Below the pieces are notes generated by a model that was given only the letters and a program-made list of their open reading frames with translations, ran no database searches and was not told the DNA's origin. 64,000 bases of DNA from Eleusine coracana subsp. coracana. Its lineage: Eukaryota > Streptophyta > Magnoliopsida > Poales > Poaceae. The stretch's first letter is position 1, and every line of letters begins with the position of its first letter. The stretch lies in the NCBI GenBank assembly GCA_032690845.1, contig CM064430.1, positions 52,673,882-52,737,881 on the forward strand, in the 5' to 3' direction. The translations under genes and the position numbers were made by a program. Positions 45,701 through 59,033 of this stretch are shown here, one piece after another.

Positions 45701-47918
45701 CGGCGAATGCCGCGCTATCTTTCTAGTTTTGTAACAAATAAATATAAGACACGTTGACCACAAACAGTCCTGACGAAATAATGCTTCCCTCCCTCCCACC
45801 CACTCTAATCAAAGAAGGAGGAAAATAATTAGCAAATAGCACAAAAAAACAACTAAACCAGGCTATAAAAGGTATCAAATCAAAAGGGATAAACCGAATG
45901 GAGGGGGAAAGGGGAGAGAGAATGAAAGCAAGGTAAGTACAATTCAATATATCAAGCATAAACAAGCAGAATGCAATGCATACTTATGGAAGTAGAAAAT
46001 AAATAATATAAAGGACATGTAGGAAATATAATGTTATGAATGAAAGTATGGATTAAACCATAATATGATAATAAGAAAAAACAGGTTTCTAGAACATACC
46101 GTGATCAACAGACGAGGCACTGCACCAGGAAACGTCAAAGGAAAGCACGTTCACCCAATACCAATATCTGAAAACTATGAACTATTTAATCCCTGCACAG
46201 CAATGTGAGAGAAAAAACTAATCAGATTACTAAAAGCCTAAGAAGACAAAAGAAGCAATCCAACTGAAACACATAATTAAGAAGTATAGAAGAATTGTTG
46301 AGTCGGTCCACGCAGCTCCCAAAACAATGTGAACACTTTAGAAACAGAGAACAACAAAATGAAGATATTTAAAAAGAAGAAAAAAAGACATGCAGGAGCT
46401 GACATGAAGATAAACAACACAGCAACACTGGAGGCATGTTCCTGGAGTAAGCAATGTAGTGGCACCATGAACTGCAAGTTAACAATGCACGTGGCATTGC
46501 AATTCAATATGAATGCACTCCACGAAGGACTTAAGGTAACAGCTGCAGCCGAATCCTAGAGTATTTGTTTTACCCATTCACAGATCCTTAAATCAGCATG
46601 GTCTTACCATAGCAACAAGATATAGAACTATTTTGAACTGATCAGTAGGAGCATAACATCCCCGAATAAGGATTCTTAAGACATATATATGGATATAAGC
46701 ATAAAAGAGTGATCGAAAGAAATGTGAAAAAAAGAATATACCTAACAGAGGGATTACAGGGTAAAACAATGCAGCAAACACCCTACAACAAAAGAAGGTG
46801 CATCCTATGTTGAACCCTGGTCACAAGGAACAAATGGTTGTTGTGCAAGCTGATTTGGGACTAAGCACGGACATGAAACCTACCGAATATTTAGAAAGAA
46901 GCAATTACAATAGCTCGACAACCGGTACAATGGAGACACATAAAAGGTAAACTCAATCTTTGTGTAACAACAAAGCACATCAATACAAGGTAAACCAAGG
47001 TCCAGCAAGAAATCAAAGAACAAAAACCAATAATCCAGAGAAGGAAGAATAAGGAAAGAAAACTAAAAAGTTCATCAAAGAATCCCACCAAACTAGCAGA
47101 TCCAACATAAACCCTAAATCCCTACAGCACACAAAAATCCCTAACTAAACCCTAAATCTGAGCCAAGAGGACAACCAACAATATCCAACAACCAAGCTTA
47201 ACTCAGGAAAATTCAGACAAAAGAAAGGATCTAGGTTGTTGCCTACAGAAATCAGGAACAAATCATCTAAAACCAAGAAGGAATGTGGAGAACAAATCAC
47301 CCTTAGAAGGCGTCACAACTACATCTTCTAATCAGACACAGAAAAGAAAGACGAGATGGGAATAAAAGAGAAGGCGGAGGAACCTTGAGCGGCCTCCAGC
47401 GAGCAGGAACGAGAAGAGCAGAAGAAAACCAAATGAAAGGAAGAGGAAGAGTTGGCGGCGCGTAGAAAGAAGAAATAGATCTGAGCAGCCTCCTCCACCT
47501 ACCGTAATAAATACACTAATCACACAACGACATAACAAGGAAAAACACTTGGCAAGACCGTACTGGTCCATTTTTTCACCCAAAATGTTTTCACCCAAGG
47601 GGTGAACTCATTGGTGATCTAAATCACACTGTTAAAAAAAATGCTAATACATGGTCATGGTGTATGCTTTGGGGAAAACGGACATTTAGAGAGGGAAATG
47701 ACAAACTCGTATGGGACTGCTTTTCCGCTCCTGGCTATGGCTAGAATTACATAAAGGGAAAGTAATTTTGTTTATTTTGGTCATTCTATTCTAATCTGAG
47801 GGCTCACGGGCCATAATTATTATTTTTATTTCCAACCAGGATTAGAGATTTCATGACACAAACTAAATCCCTGCTACAATCAAAGCTTTTCTTCTCTTCT
47901 TAATATTATAGACCGATA
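42747..47918. other. Intergenic DNA upstream of the FHA gene
   Basis: An open frame at 43198-43689 (+) starts downstream of ACGT-containing motifs (TGATGTCACGCCACGTCAT, 43158-43176) and is followed by a possible donor (AAGCAG|GTATGC at about 43722). All three frames look partly coding and none is recognisable, so it may be a decayed gene or a non-coding first exon. 43750-47500 is AT-rich with no recognised gene; some of it may be the 5' UTR intron of the FHA gene. 47380-47510 is purine-rich and could hold its first exon, but this is a guess. Confidence 0.3.
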
Positions 47919-47923
47919 ACAAC

Positions 47924-48684
47924 TGATGAGGACATTACCATGCTGTATATGCACACATCATGGCCTTTCCTAAGTTACAAGTCGTCACCAACTCGGTCGT
48001 CGCGTTCGTCTTGGATTCAGCCGATATCCCTTCACGGTTTTGATGATATCTTCCACATCTGACGTCCAAATGAGGCGTTCTTTGATGCGTTGGAAAGGGG
48101 ACGATGATGTCGTCGTTTTGATTCTGGTCCTAGCTCCAGAAGGGTCGTGAGTCATGCTGTGTGATCATGACAAGGTGCTGCGCCACCTATTTTGGGCCAA
48201 CTTAGCCTTTTATCGTGTCGGACCTTAAGCCCATGTTGTGGGCGCCCCTCCCTGGTCGCCCCAACCCTAGGACGCCCCTGGTTCCTCCATAAACTCAGTA
48301 GCCACCATCATTTAGTCTCGGGTTCTGTTTAGTTCAGTTTTCTAGAGAGAAACTTGATCGAATTATTGTAACTGTGACGACAAGTCCTTTTACAGTAATC
48401 CAGGGCCCCTATTCTTGTTCTACACTATTGTGGCGATTAGTCCTTTTGTGTTCAGAGCTTGAACCTTTTCTTGTGACTCGCTTCATCCATATTTGCAATT
48501 TCAGATTATGTGTTTATCCTTTCTTGCTTGTGTTCTCGATTCGCTTGTAGGGACAATCATGTTGTGCTTGGTGTAATAGTTACGGGGTTGGATCGTGTCT
48601 GATTCAAGCCGGCTCGTCGACGCCGAGTCTCCAAATTCGAGTTTATCCCCCTACCTCTCGGAAGATCGGGCCTCATCCAGATCA
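47924..48684 (+). repeat. 5' LTR of the gypsy-type element
   Basis: Begins TGATGAGGACATTACCATG and ends CCAGATCA, followed within three bases by the tRNA-Met primer-binding site. It aligns with the LTR at 51704-52426 with scattered substitutions and a few small indels. Confidence 0.9.
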
Positions 48685-49800
48685 AGTGGTATCAGATTAC
48701 TAGGCTCCCCGTGAGATATTATAGTGTTTTTTCCTTTAGATTCGTTTGTGTTCATCACCTATTGTCCATGAAAAAGCCAATAAAAAAATTTCTCGCACCA
48801 TCCCAGACATTCTTTAGCCTTCGCATAATTTAATTTCAGAGTCTGTGGTGTTGAGTTTGTGTCCTGGTCGAGTTCAGTTGCTGGTTTGAATTTATATTGT
48901 GATTTAGTTTGTGTTTTGATCTCCGCTGCATACCACCATCACCATCGTGTTTTTTCATTTGATTCACCATTGTGTTACCTATCCACCACACCCACAATCT
49001 GTTGCCAAAGAAAAAACCCACCCGATTCTGTTTTCCACTCACCCACCCCCCTCAAAACCCTATCTTTACCTACCTTCGGTAAAACAGGCATAACTTTTTG
49101 CTCGTTGCTCTGATTGAGCTGAAATTTTTACAGTAGATTCTTAACTCGAAGTTGAGGTGACCCACACTCAGCTATTCCCTGTATGCCCTTGTCAAAAAAT
49201 TCAAAAAAAATGGGGAAAAATAGAAAAAAATAGTGAAGGTCAAAATAGCGTTTTCGGTGAAACTTTGAGATTTTGCCTACGCTTTGTTTCCCCTCTATTT
49301 GAGTTGAAATTTCTTGTGGTTCCTTCCTTTGTGTTCCTCTATCACAAAAAAATACTGGAAAAATCATACAAAAAAACAAGATTTTGATTTGCACCCCCTC
49401 CCCCCGGTCTGAAAATTCTAAGTCCGTAAAGTCTGTTTTGATCCTTCTTGCCTTTGTCATTGTTCTTGCTGTTACAACTAATTTTCAACATGATTCTTTT
49501 ACCAGCAATTAGAACACTACTTTGGACATTTATTCAGTGCTACTATCTATTATTGAATTATGTTCCACTTACATTTATATTAGCTTTCCAAGCTATACAT
49601 ACTTGTAGTACAGGTTTCTTCCTTACAACTGTTACACCCAAACTCGACAACAGATTGTGCCGTCCTGTTGGCTTTGGTAAGAACACTTGCAAGACTGTGA
49701 TACATCGCTCCTGATATTGCTTCCCACTTTCCACAACTTCAAATAGTTGCTAGTTGATAGAGCTAATCCTTTTGTGTAGTCTTGTCTTTTGCTTCTAATC

Positions 49801-51703
49801 ATGTCAGGGAAAGGGACAACTAAAGGGTTGTTGTCCCCTATAGACTTTAATTATTGTGTGTCCAAGGCTGAGCTTACGAAGCTTTTTACGGACCAGCGTA
49901 CAATCATGAAAACGAAGTTTACCGAGTTGATGGGCCACATCAACACTGGTGCCAACCGAATTGAGGATGTTGACCGTGATGCAAAATGTCTTCGCCGTAA
50001 TTGACATGGTATGGAAGGCAATAACAATCGTGGTAACACTGATACTTTTGTTAAGCCCAAATTTTACATGCTTCCTTTTGCTAGTAGTGCTGATCCTGAA
50101 GCATACTTAGATTGGGAACTTGCTATTGAACAGAAATTTAATTCTTATTTAGTTCTTGCTGAGCATAAATTTAGACTTACTACTAGTGAGTTTACAAGTT
50201 TTCTCTCTTTTGGTGGAATGATATTTGCAATACTAATGCTGCTATACCTACCACTTAGCCTGTTTTAAAACAACGCATGAAATCTTGTTTTGTTCCTCCT
50301 TATTACCAATGTGATTTACGTTTAAAATTACAAACTTTAACACAAGGTGATAAAACAGTAGAGGAATATTATCAGGAATTGCTTATTGGTTTAGCACGTT
50401 GTGATATACATGAAGATGATATTGAAACTAGTGCTAGATTCTTCAGTGGATTGAACCGTGCTATCCAGAATATTGTTGACTATAAAGAGTGGAATAGGTT
50501 CAGCCAATTATATCATATTGCTCTTAAGGCTGAACGAGAAGTACAGGGATGCCATCCACAACAATCTTGTAGGTCTAGCACTGAGCAATCTATCTAGCAC
50601 CGTTCTAGACTAGAGAACTTGAAGGGTCATGTTGCTAAGCCACTAGCAACACCTTTCACACTTGCGCCTGCTTCTGAAGCGCAATTGTATAGTGTGCAAC
50701 ACCAACACCAGAAGAAGGCTGCTACTTCCGATACTAAGAGTGGCTCCTCCACCATTATTATTTGACACTGCTGCAAGGGCATGGGACATGTCATGAAGGA
50801 TTGCCCCAGTCATCGTGCTTTCATCGCAACCGCCGACGAGTATGAAAGTTCTAGTGATGTTGAAGAAAAACTTGCTCTTGTGACTAACCTTATTGTAGAT
50901 TCGACGGAGGAGCGGGAGACTATCGCCATTGATTCTATTGCTGCCACCGTAGGCTTTTCTAGCCTTATTGTACAGCGTGTGTTGACCTCTCAGGTGGAAT
51001 AAGAGGAAGAACAGCAACACAATAATTTATTCTACATGTACCTCATTGTCGCGGACCACCGTGTTCTCCCCATCATTGATACTGGTAGCTGTAACAACTT
51101 GGTAAGTTCTGATTTGGTCAACAAGTTTGGCTTGACCACTCATGCACTACATCAGCCCTATCACATCAAATGGTTCAACAATAGTAGTACAGTACAGGTA
51201 ACTCGATCAGTATGCTTACATTTTTCACTCGGTTCTTATCAAGACTATGCTGATTTTCATGTTGTACCTATGCAAGCATGTTCGCTTTTATTAGGCCGCC
51301 CATGGGAATATGATATGGATGCTACCCACCATTGTAGAACTAATATATATACTTTCATGCGTAAGGACAGGAATAGTACTTTACGTCCGTTATTGCCTGC
51401 TGATATTAGGAATCATTTTAAACTGCTTGCTGAAAATACTGAGAATAAATATGATAACAATAAACTTTCTGATGTTAAATATAAGGCTATTCAGTTAAAG
51501 GAAGGTGCTTTTCTTGCTATGACATCTACTGTTATTGAACTTTATGATAATCATAATACACCTTGCTATACTATGCTTTGTAGTGATATATCTTATATCA
51601 ATGATCATGTATCTTGTATTTTGCATTCTTCTGATACTAACCTTTTGTAGGAGATTGATGATGAGATGGAGTCGAGAACGACTCTAATTCAAGAAGGGGA
51701 GGA
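49801..51703 (+). pseudogene. Decayed gag-protease of the gypsy-type element
   Basis: ATG at 49801 (MSGKGTTKGLL). The gag core is seen around 50040-50560 (DPEAYLDWELAIEQKF, TVEEYYQELLIGLARCDI), then a CCHC zinc knuckle (CCKGMGHVMKDCP, about 50768), then the protease with active-site IDTGS (about 51052) and the LLLGRPWEYD motif (about 51286). Breaks: TGA at 50002-50004, a frameshift near 50215, TAG near 50595, TGA at 50764-50766 that replaces the first Cys of the zinc knuckle, and TAA at 50999-51001. No protein function is expected. Confidence 0.88.
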
Positions 51704-52426
51704 TGATGAGTACATCACCATGTTGGATACGCACACGTCATGACCTTCCCCAAGTTATAAGTCGTCACCAACTCGGTCGCCGCGTTCGTCTCGGATTCAG
51801 CCGATACCCCTTCACAGTTTTGATGATATCATTCACATCTGATGTCCAAACAAGGCGTTCTTTAATGTGTTGGAAAGGGGACGACGACGCCGTCATTTTG
51901 ATTCTGGTCCTAGCTCCAGAAGGGTCGTGAGTCATGCTATGTGACCATGACAAGTTGTTGTGCCACCTCTTTTGGGCCAACTTGGCCTTGTATCATGCCG
52001 GGCCTTAAGCCCATGTTGTGGCCTCCCTGGTCGCCCCAACCCTAGGATGCACCTGGTTTCATAAACTCAGTAGCCGCCGTTATTTAGTCTCGGGTTTTAT
52101 TTAGTTCAGTTGTCTAGAGAGAAACTTGCTCGAATTATTGTAACTGTGGCGACAAGTCATTTTACAGTAATCCAGGGCCCCTATTCTTGTTCTACACCAC
52201 TGTGACGATTACTCCTTTTATGTTCAGAGCTTGAATTTTTTCTTGTGATTTGCTTCATCCATATTTGCAATTTCAGATTACGTGTTTATCCTTTCTTACT
52301 TGTGTTCTCGATTCGTTTGCAGGAACAATCACGATCGTGTCTGATTCAAGCCGGCTCGTCGACGTCAAGTCTTCAAATTCGAGTTTATCCCCCTACCTCT
52401 CACAAGATCGGGCCTCATCCACATCA
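51704..52426 (+). repeat. 3' LTR of the gypsy-type element
   Basis: Begins TGATGAGTACATCACCATG directly after the polypurine tract and ends CCACATCA before the target duplication ACAAC. The interior reading frame (DDEYITMLDTHTS, then stop) runs into the LTR. Confidence 0.9.
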
Positions 52427-52431
52427 ACAAC

Positions 52432-54456
52432 ACCATGGCCACGTAGGTCCCATACAGTGATGATTGCGGACGACATATCTTCTGGACTATTTAAAGATTA
52501 GATGTCATATATTTGATTTGTTAATTTGCCTCTCTGTTAGGATCGATAGACTCTGAGTGCTCATTGTGATGTCTTCTGATTTGTTGTTACCATACTTGTT
52601 TGTCATGCCCACCTCAAGTCCATCATGGAAAGAAAAAAATAAAACAACAAATAAGTTTTTCTACGCCGAGACCTATTCACAAGTAAGAGTTGACAAACAA
52701 TCATGACATAGAGAGCCATTTATTCATAAAAACAAAACGAGATTTTCTCCATATCTTTTTCTCTAGAAATCATATCATAAAAACATATTCAGAAAATTCA
52801 GTAAGAGAGAAACAACTTAAGTTTTCATCAAATAAGTAAATTCCCTTGTCTACTATTTGCAATCGAGCTAATAAAGACAAATTGTGTTGTGTCCGCAAAC
52901 TGCAAGTAGCTGACTTTAAACTCCCACCAGACGTTATACCAAGAAGGGCTTATTTGATATATATGAATTTATTTTGGGCGCATTGATTAAAAAAAACTCG
53001 ACCCTACGGAGGGTAAGGCCACCCCCAAGGTATTTCATTACTAGAAGAAGATCTTCTCGCGTAAGCCGACAAATCCCCGAACCCCTCTCTGTCCCTTACA
53101 CAAGGGTCACGTGATCCCTGTGAGAAACTAGGCTGGCGCGTAGCACTATTACCCGGGCACATTAAAATATCCTTCTATAAATTCCAAGATTGATAGATCA
53201 CTGCCATATTTAACACCAAGTTCATCAAAGATAGTATATGAGTAAGCAATAAGAAACACATCTTTTTGTAGCCTCATTTATGCATTCTCAGAAAATGCCC
53301 AATTCGTGAAATGCTAGGCTTAGATTAGTCTGGGCGACGAGATGTCACGGTGATGCACCAAGTCTTCCTCATTCCTTTGTTCTTTTCAGAACAAAGTAAG
53401 TATTTGCTTGGAGTTTATTCACTATGCTAATCATCATTGGCCTAAAAAAGCATTCCATCTGATGACACCATCAAGCTAATCTGGTCAATAACCATCAATT
53501 GTCTAAATAAGTCCTTAATGTCTCGGGACAAACATATTTTCTTAATTGTCAAGGAAAATCTCTACCACACTTCTCCCTTGCATAAAAATGTATAGCCTCC
53601 TCATCAACATGGTCAATAGTATATGTACTCGAGTGATAGAACCAGATACCAATATGTCTAGCAAAGAAGATGCATTGCAACATAGTTTACCAAAATAAGA
53701 AGGTCTTACTTCATTAATCAGTGTGACAAAGATAAAATTCCATGCCAATAAACAAGGTTGCAGTCCAACACCATCTCATATAACTTGAGCTATGAGCTTG
53801 CAAATGGTCATAAACCGTACAACTAAGCTTACTACCAGAGTGTCATGATGGTATTTAGCATGATGGTCGACTATTAGGGTGACTCATGCTACGTCTGAGC
53901 ATATGGCTCCATCCAAATCATCTCCCTAATTAAGCCGCATTTGTTGTTGAATAGAATAGGCTTATGCATGCCCTATTTGTTCATGCTCCAAATAGATTGC
54001 ACGGCGATGGGATGTATGGAGTTCCATATCAATCACTACCTAGCCACATGGATCTTCGCCACCAGGTAAATAATGTGGGTTCAGTTCGTCAAAAGTGCTG
54101 AATCAGAGGAAGAAGATGGTGGGAATGATGACATGTGGCTACTAAAGCGAATCAAAATCACCCACGTGGATTTGCAGTAGACCTATTCTTATAAGGCTAC
54201 CGAAAGCGTGGATGTGCGATAGTCCAATTCTTATACGGCTATAGAAAGCGCGCGCCTGGCAGATGAACGACGATGTACCAAGTAGACATACGTAGAACAT
54301 AGGCCCTGTCCATCTCTTAGCAGCTCGGCAACACCCAACATAGGTCATAATGTCGGCCAATGGCAGACCTAGGATATGATCAAGACAAGGGCCGAATAGG
54401 GAAAGAAACTACTGTCTAGGTAACACCTAAAAAGTAGCAAAAGTAAGGATAAACGC
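52432..54456. other. Intergenic DNA, unassigned
   Basis: No gene recognised. 52970-53170 is GC-richer, without a convincing frame. Confidence 0.35.
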
Positions 54457-55582
54457 TCACCATATTTTATTTTTGCAAGCTCTCGAAATCGCCTTCCTAT
54501 GGAAGTACTTTGTATTCCAATCTCCTTCCTTCAGCCACATGACATGAGATCTTTGTAGCCAAAGCATCTCCTCCCTATACAGGACCTCATCCTTTTGCCT
54601 CATTGTATCAAAGATGGCCATCTGGTTACTTCCATACCTTGCCTCCTGTAAGCTACATAGTTGTTCCCGCATGCTTTTCAGTTCTTTATGAACAGAACTG
54701 AACTTCTCTCTGCTCCAAGAGTGCAATCTACACATAACTAATTTAAGGGTTGAGGCCACCTCTCCCAGGTGTCCTTTACTATTGACCTCTCTCCATGCCT
54801 CCCCTACAGTCTGATCTAGCGAGGCCTCCCTCTCCCACATAATCTCATACCTGAGACACCTCCCTCTACCTCTATCAGGCAGCAGTTTAAGCAGTAAGAG
54901 AATGGGGCAGTGGTCAGATCTAGGGGACATTAAATGCAGAACTTCAGCTGCAGGAAATAGATGAGACCAGTCCCTAGAATTCACCACCCGATCCAGGTGC
55001 ACTTTCACATTCCTATCCCCTTTCTTCCTATTATCATAGGTCCAAGGGAGCCCACTGAAACCTAAGTAAATTAGATTACAGTCATCTAGGACTTGATGAA
55101 AATTCTCCTTCTGATGCTCTCCCCTCTTTGTTGCAGAGAAATGCTCATGCCACCACAAAGCCTCATTAAAATCCCCTAATACAACCCAAGATTCTTTAAC
55201 TGAGGTCTTGATATGCCTTAATAAGTCCCACATATGATATCTATTCTCTACCCTGGGTTCCCGTATACAAAGGTAGCCCTCTAGGCCAGTTTCATGGGCT
55301 CATCCGTGATTAGAACATCTATATGTCTCTTAGAGTAGGACTAGAAACTCACAGAAAGAAATTCGTCAAAGTACACGCAAGACCACCTCCTTTATTATTC
55401 GATTGGATAGTAAAACAATCCCTAAAACCTAGTCTCCATCGTAGATTCTTCATTCTATACTCACTCAGCCAAATCTCTGCCAAGAAGACTAGTGTGGGGT
55501 TATGTGCCTTGATTAAGGCACATAAATCATGAACTGTCCGGGGCTTCCCCACCCACCGACAGTTCCAATATAGGGTACTCAT
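54457..55582 (-). pseudogene. LINE ORF2 endonuclease domain, truncated
   Basis: Exonuclease-endonuclease-phosphatase fold motifs: WNCRWVGKPRTV, LVFLAEIW, then after a frameshift (about 55350-55235) VVLGDFNEAL, HLDRVVNSRDW and SPRSDHCPIL. These correspond to the catalytic Asn, Glu, Asp and His motifs of the L1 target-nicking enzyme. The frame stops at 54457, before any RT motif. Confidence 0.88.
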
Positions 55583-56118
55583 TGTTCCTGGTAGGGCTCT
55601 CCATGAGCTCCCACCAGCGATGGCACAGCACGGCTTGACGACATCGTCTTACTCCGCTTTGCTTGCCGAAGTGTCCTTCATCTCTGTTGAAGCCTTCTCT
55701 CTCTTTGCAAATTCATGTGCCATATCAATATCCATCCTGGACTATGCCAACATCATGAGTGGTGTCGCAAGTCCAGTACTAGTTCCATCAGCCACACCAC
55801 GTATGTGTCTTCCCCCGACCAAGGTCTCTGACCCCGAGAGGTGGTAATCACCACTATAGGAAACACGGTCCAGACAGGTACCTGGAGCTGCCCGTTCCGA
55901 TTGGTCTTTATTCTTCTCCATTTTAGCATCCACTACCATGTCCTGCACTCCCTCCTCAAGGACCTTGGAAATCTCAGGCGCCACGGCAACATACGTCTCT
56001 TCTTCCTTGATACCAATTTGGTTACCCACTATACCAAAACCCTTGCGTGAAATCCCTTCTATCCTCGGTGGATCAGTGTGGTCCGATCCCTTATTCGCCA
56101 AAAAGATTAGGGAACGCG

Positions 56119-57246
56119 CTACAAATGACTGGACGACTGGCATGATGAACCTAGTCCCAGTGGCACGCTTGAGGGGGGATGCACGAAGGTCAGTGCCCAA
56201 GCGAACACCATGGGATGCCAGATCTCATCTGGGCAAGAGTTTACAGCATAGCCAATGACCCCACAAATATAGCAGAAATTCGAAACATTTTCATACTTTA
56301 TTGACACTGTCGAAACCCGACCACCTATCCTGATCTTGAACCACGCCTTTAGGGGTTTCTCCAGCGGGAAATCCACTCTAACATGTAGGAAGTTCCTCAC
56401 AGCTCCTCCATATTCTATCACCTTTCCCAGCTTTCCTCCGAAATTCCTAGCTTTTTCCTCATTCATCATAAACTCAGGAAGATCAAACAAGCGGACCCAT
56501 AGTGCTATAGACGTGATTTGCCAAATCTGTCTCCTTTGAGACCCCATCATAGGGTACCACGATCAAAGCATCCCCTTTATACCTCCATGGACCTCACATA
56601 ATCAAATGTTCTCTCACAGTCAAACTCGACCAGGTAATTTTTTTGTCGATATCTAACTAAGGCTGGAGACTTCAAACCCCATGCCGCGCTCATGTCTAGG
56701 AAGAGATTCTTCATATTAACCCTTTGGTTGGAGTAGAACAAGGCTACTGTTAACAAGCGCCCTTTTAGCTCCTCTGCAGCAGTCGCGATATCAATATCAC
56801 TCACTTCCTCCTCATCATCTTCTATATTTGTTTCTTCTTGTTCACCATCATACACAACCATGATTCCCTAGTTAACCTTCCCGTTATCTTGCCACCTATA
56901 GTCTAAGCCACCAGGGGTAGTACGATCTTTTTCAGCCGCCATCGTCTTCATGGAATCCGCCATCAGCTTCCCCTCCGGGGCCGGCACTTCCTTCTTTGGG
57001 GTCACAACATCAACCATTGTCCCTTTTCCTTTTAGTTTCATAAGCATCGGATCCAAGTTCATCTACCCCGTCGTTGTCGATAGAGATTCGAGAGATCAAA
57101 ATCCTAGTATGCGGCTTCGGGTGGCCAGATCCTGTAGTAGGTTCGCCTTGATCACCCCTACTGTAACTAGGCAATGAAAACCCGATCTCGCACCAGAACA
57201 ATGACCAAACAGGAATCAGAAGAGATCCTGTCGGCTTTAAAGCCAC
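56119..57246 (-). pseudogene. LINE ORF1 (DUF4283-like with CCHC knuckle), broken
   Basis: Segments in order: acidic N terminus (EEETNIEDDEEEV-like region about 56820), DUF4283-like region (AWGLKSPALVRYRQKNYLVEF, then WVRLFDLPEFMM), and the zinc knuckle CYICGVIGYAVNSCP (about 56270-56225). An in-frame stop separates 56868 from 56861, and a frameshift lies between 56577 and 56550. RNA-binding role in the LINE particle by family knowledge. Confidence 0.8.
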
Positions 57247-57667
57247 GGCAAGACTCCAACCTTAGTACGAGATGGAAAAACAAACGCTAGAAGGAATTTC
57301 ATAGGCACCAAACGCGGAGTCCGCGTCGTAGATGACGGGGAAGGGATGCTCAAGAGTCCAGATCAGGCGAGGAATCGGAATTCGCCGCCGAGCCATCAAA
57401 TCACCTCGGAGTCGCCATGGTGGCTAAGGTTTGTGACATGATATCTTCGGTCACCTAGATTGAGTGGATCCTATTTTGCCTCTGATTTTTAAAAGACTCG
57501 TAATCGGATTCAACACCATCTTTCCAATTCCTGAACCCATTTCTTGTAGGATTCAACACCAAAGTTTTCATATCGCGAAGGTTTAAAGAGATAACAATTG
57601 AAGCAAAAGGCAGTATCCTTAGCAATACTACATATTCTAACCATGCATTATTTTTTAGCCCTTTCCA

Positions 57668-58298
57668 GTGGCGGAACTGAGGGGGGGGGGGGGGGGTTGT
57701 GATTTCTTTGAGTACCATATACTATCACGTATGCAAGCAAGCATGACTCAGGAAAGAGAAAACGCGTGTTTATCTTTGACTTTCAGTTAGCTAAAATACA
57801 TGTTCAACATTTCTGTGTCCTACACTACTCCATCGAAAATGCTCATGACTCTGGAGGCAGCTCCTGTTCACCCTTGCCGTCAACGGTGAGATCCTGGTGA
57901 TTGTGGCTACTTGTCGTTTTCGGCGCCTAATCATATTTATATATTTGCTAATTTTATACAATAAAATAAAATAACATGCATAAATTTGACTCAGGATAAT
58001 ACATGATAGAAAAAAATTGCTAACTTTGGGACATAATCTTTCTATAAAATCAAAATTAGTACACAAATAAAGAGACTTTTTTCTTTTTTACAAAAAAGAA
58101 AGGTAGCTGCAGACAGGGCATGATGGTTTAGCTCATCAAAATCTTCAAATTACATAATTATTTGGCAACAAAAAATAATATATGTCATGGCTAGCTTGTG
58201 CGTCTCAACAAAAAGTTGTTCCAAATTATTTGTTCAACCTTTAAATTTTCAGCATGTTTGTGTGGCCCCCTTAATTTTCTTCCTCAGTTCCGCCACTG
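57668..58298. mobile_element. TIR element with CAGTGGCGGAACTGAGG ends (hAT-like)
   Basis: Left end CAGTGGCGGAACTGAGG, right end CCTCAGTTCCGCCACTG: perfect 17-bp inverted ends around about 0.6 kb of AT-rich DNA without coding capacity. The flanking octamers CCCCTTTC and ACCATCTC agree at five of eight positions, suggesting a decayed 8-bp duplication as in hAT elements. A run of 14 G follows the left end (57683-57696). Confidence 0.75.
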
Positions 58299-59033
58299 AC
58301 CATCTCTTGAAAACTCCTATCACGACCAACAATCTTTCTCTTTGGAAAACTATGACCTTTTGGTTCCACCGAAGTGCCGAGGATGCAGCCAACGCGCAAG
58401 GCTAGCTAGTGTTTTGTGTGATTGTGATTTGAAGAGGATCAACGAGACGAGAGTCTCAGGAGGAAACACGGCAGTCACGAATTCACGATCTGCAGTGCTG
58501 TTGCCAACGCCTCTCTGGTGAATATTGTTGCTTTTTTCGGCCTGATTATGTGGCCTGCCACGCTTTGCACTAGGGCCAAAACCTGTACAGCACTTGGGCC
58601 ACCACTGATATAAACCTGGGGTACCCTTTGCTACTAGGCCCAAGACTAGGGCCACGGTCCTAGTGGCCCTAGGCCAAGGTCCGCCCCTTTGTTGGCGCCG
58701 AGAGTGCGGTCTTCGCGGAGGCACAAGGCTTGGGCCAGAATGATAGGCCGTCTCAACTCCTAGATGACCAATCTTTGGAAGAAGATGAGATTTTTTGTGC
58801 CTCAATGACCGGCAGCACACTCAAAGAAATAACGGTGTGTCTGGCATCTCGACAACCAGCAGCATGACCACGACACAATATTGTTGTTCTATTTTGAACT
58901 GGACTCTCGTTCCTTTTACTCCCATGGAAATTCATACATTTTCTTCTCTTGATTCATGGAAACAAAACAACGGACAAAATTACTATAAAAGAATCTAATT
59001 GCATACAAACTTTTACTGAGGAATAGAGATTCA
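58299..59033. other. Intergenic DNA, unassigned
   Basis: 58550-58740 is rich in GGCCC/GGGCC motifs (TCP-site-like), without a linked gene. Nothing else recognised. Confidence 0.3.

Larger units (their letters stand above)
47924..52426 (+). mobile_element. Ty3/gypsy-type LTR retrotransposon lacking RT and integrase
   Basis: LTRs at 47924-48684 and 51704-52426 (TGATGAG...ATCA), with a perfect 5-bp target duplication ACAAC (47919-47923, 52427-52431). The primer-binding site TGGTATCAGAT (48687) matches initiator Met tRNA; the polypurine tract AAGAAGGGGAGGA lies at 51691-51703. The 3-kb interior has a long leader, then gag and an aspartic protease, then passes straight to the polypurine tract: reverse transcriptase, RNase H and integrase are absent. 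A related element begins at 61846. Confidence 0.92.
54457..57440 (-). mobile_element. L1-type LINE, 5' half only (ORF1 and endonuclease)
   Basis: On the - strand the order is a GC-richer 5' UTR (about 57440-57250), a decayed ORF1 with zinc knuckle, and the N-terminal endonuclease of ORF2, ending within the linker that precedes reverse transcriptase (LKEGDWNTKYFHRKAISRA). The RT, RNase H and poly-A tail are absent. This is the reverse of the usual 5' truncation, so a later deletion or rearrangement removed the 3' half. Confidence 0.85.
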
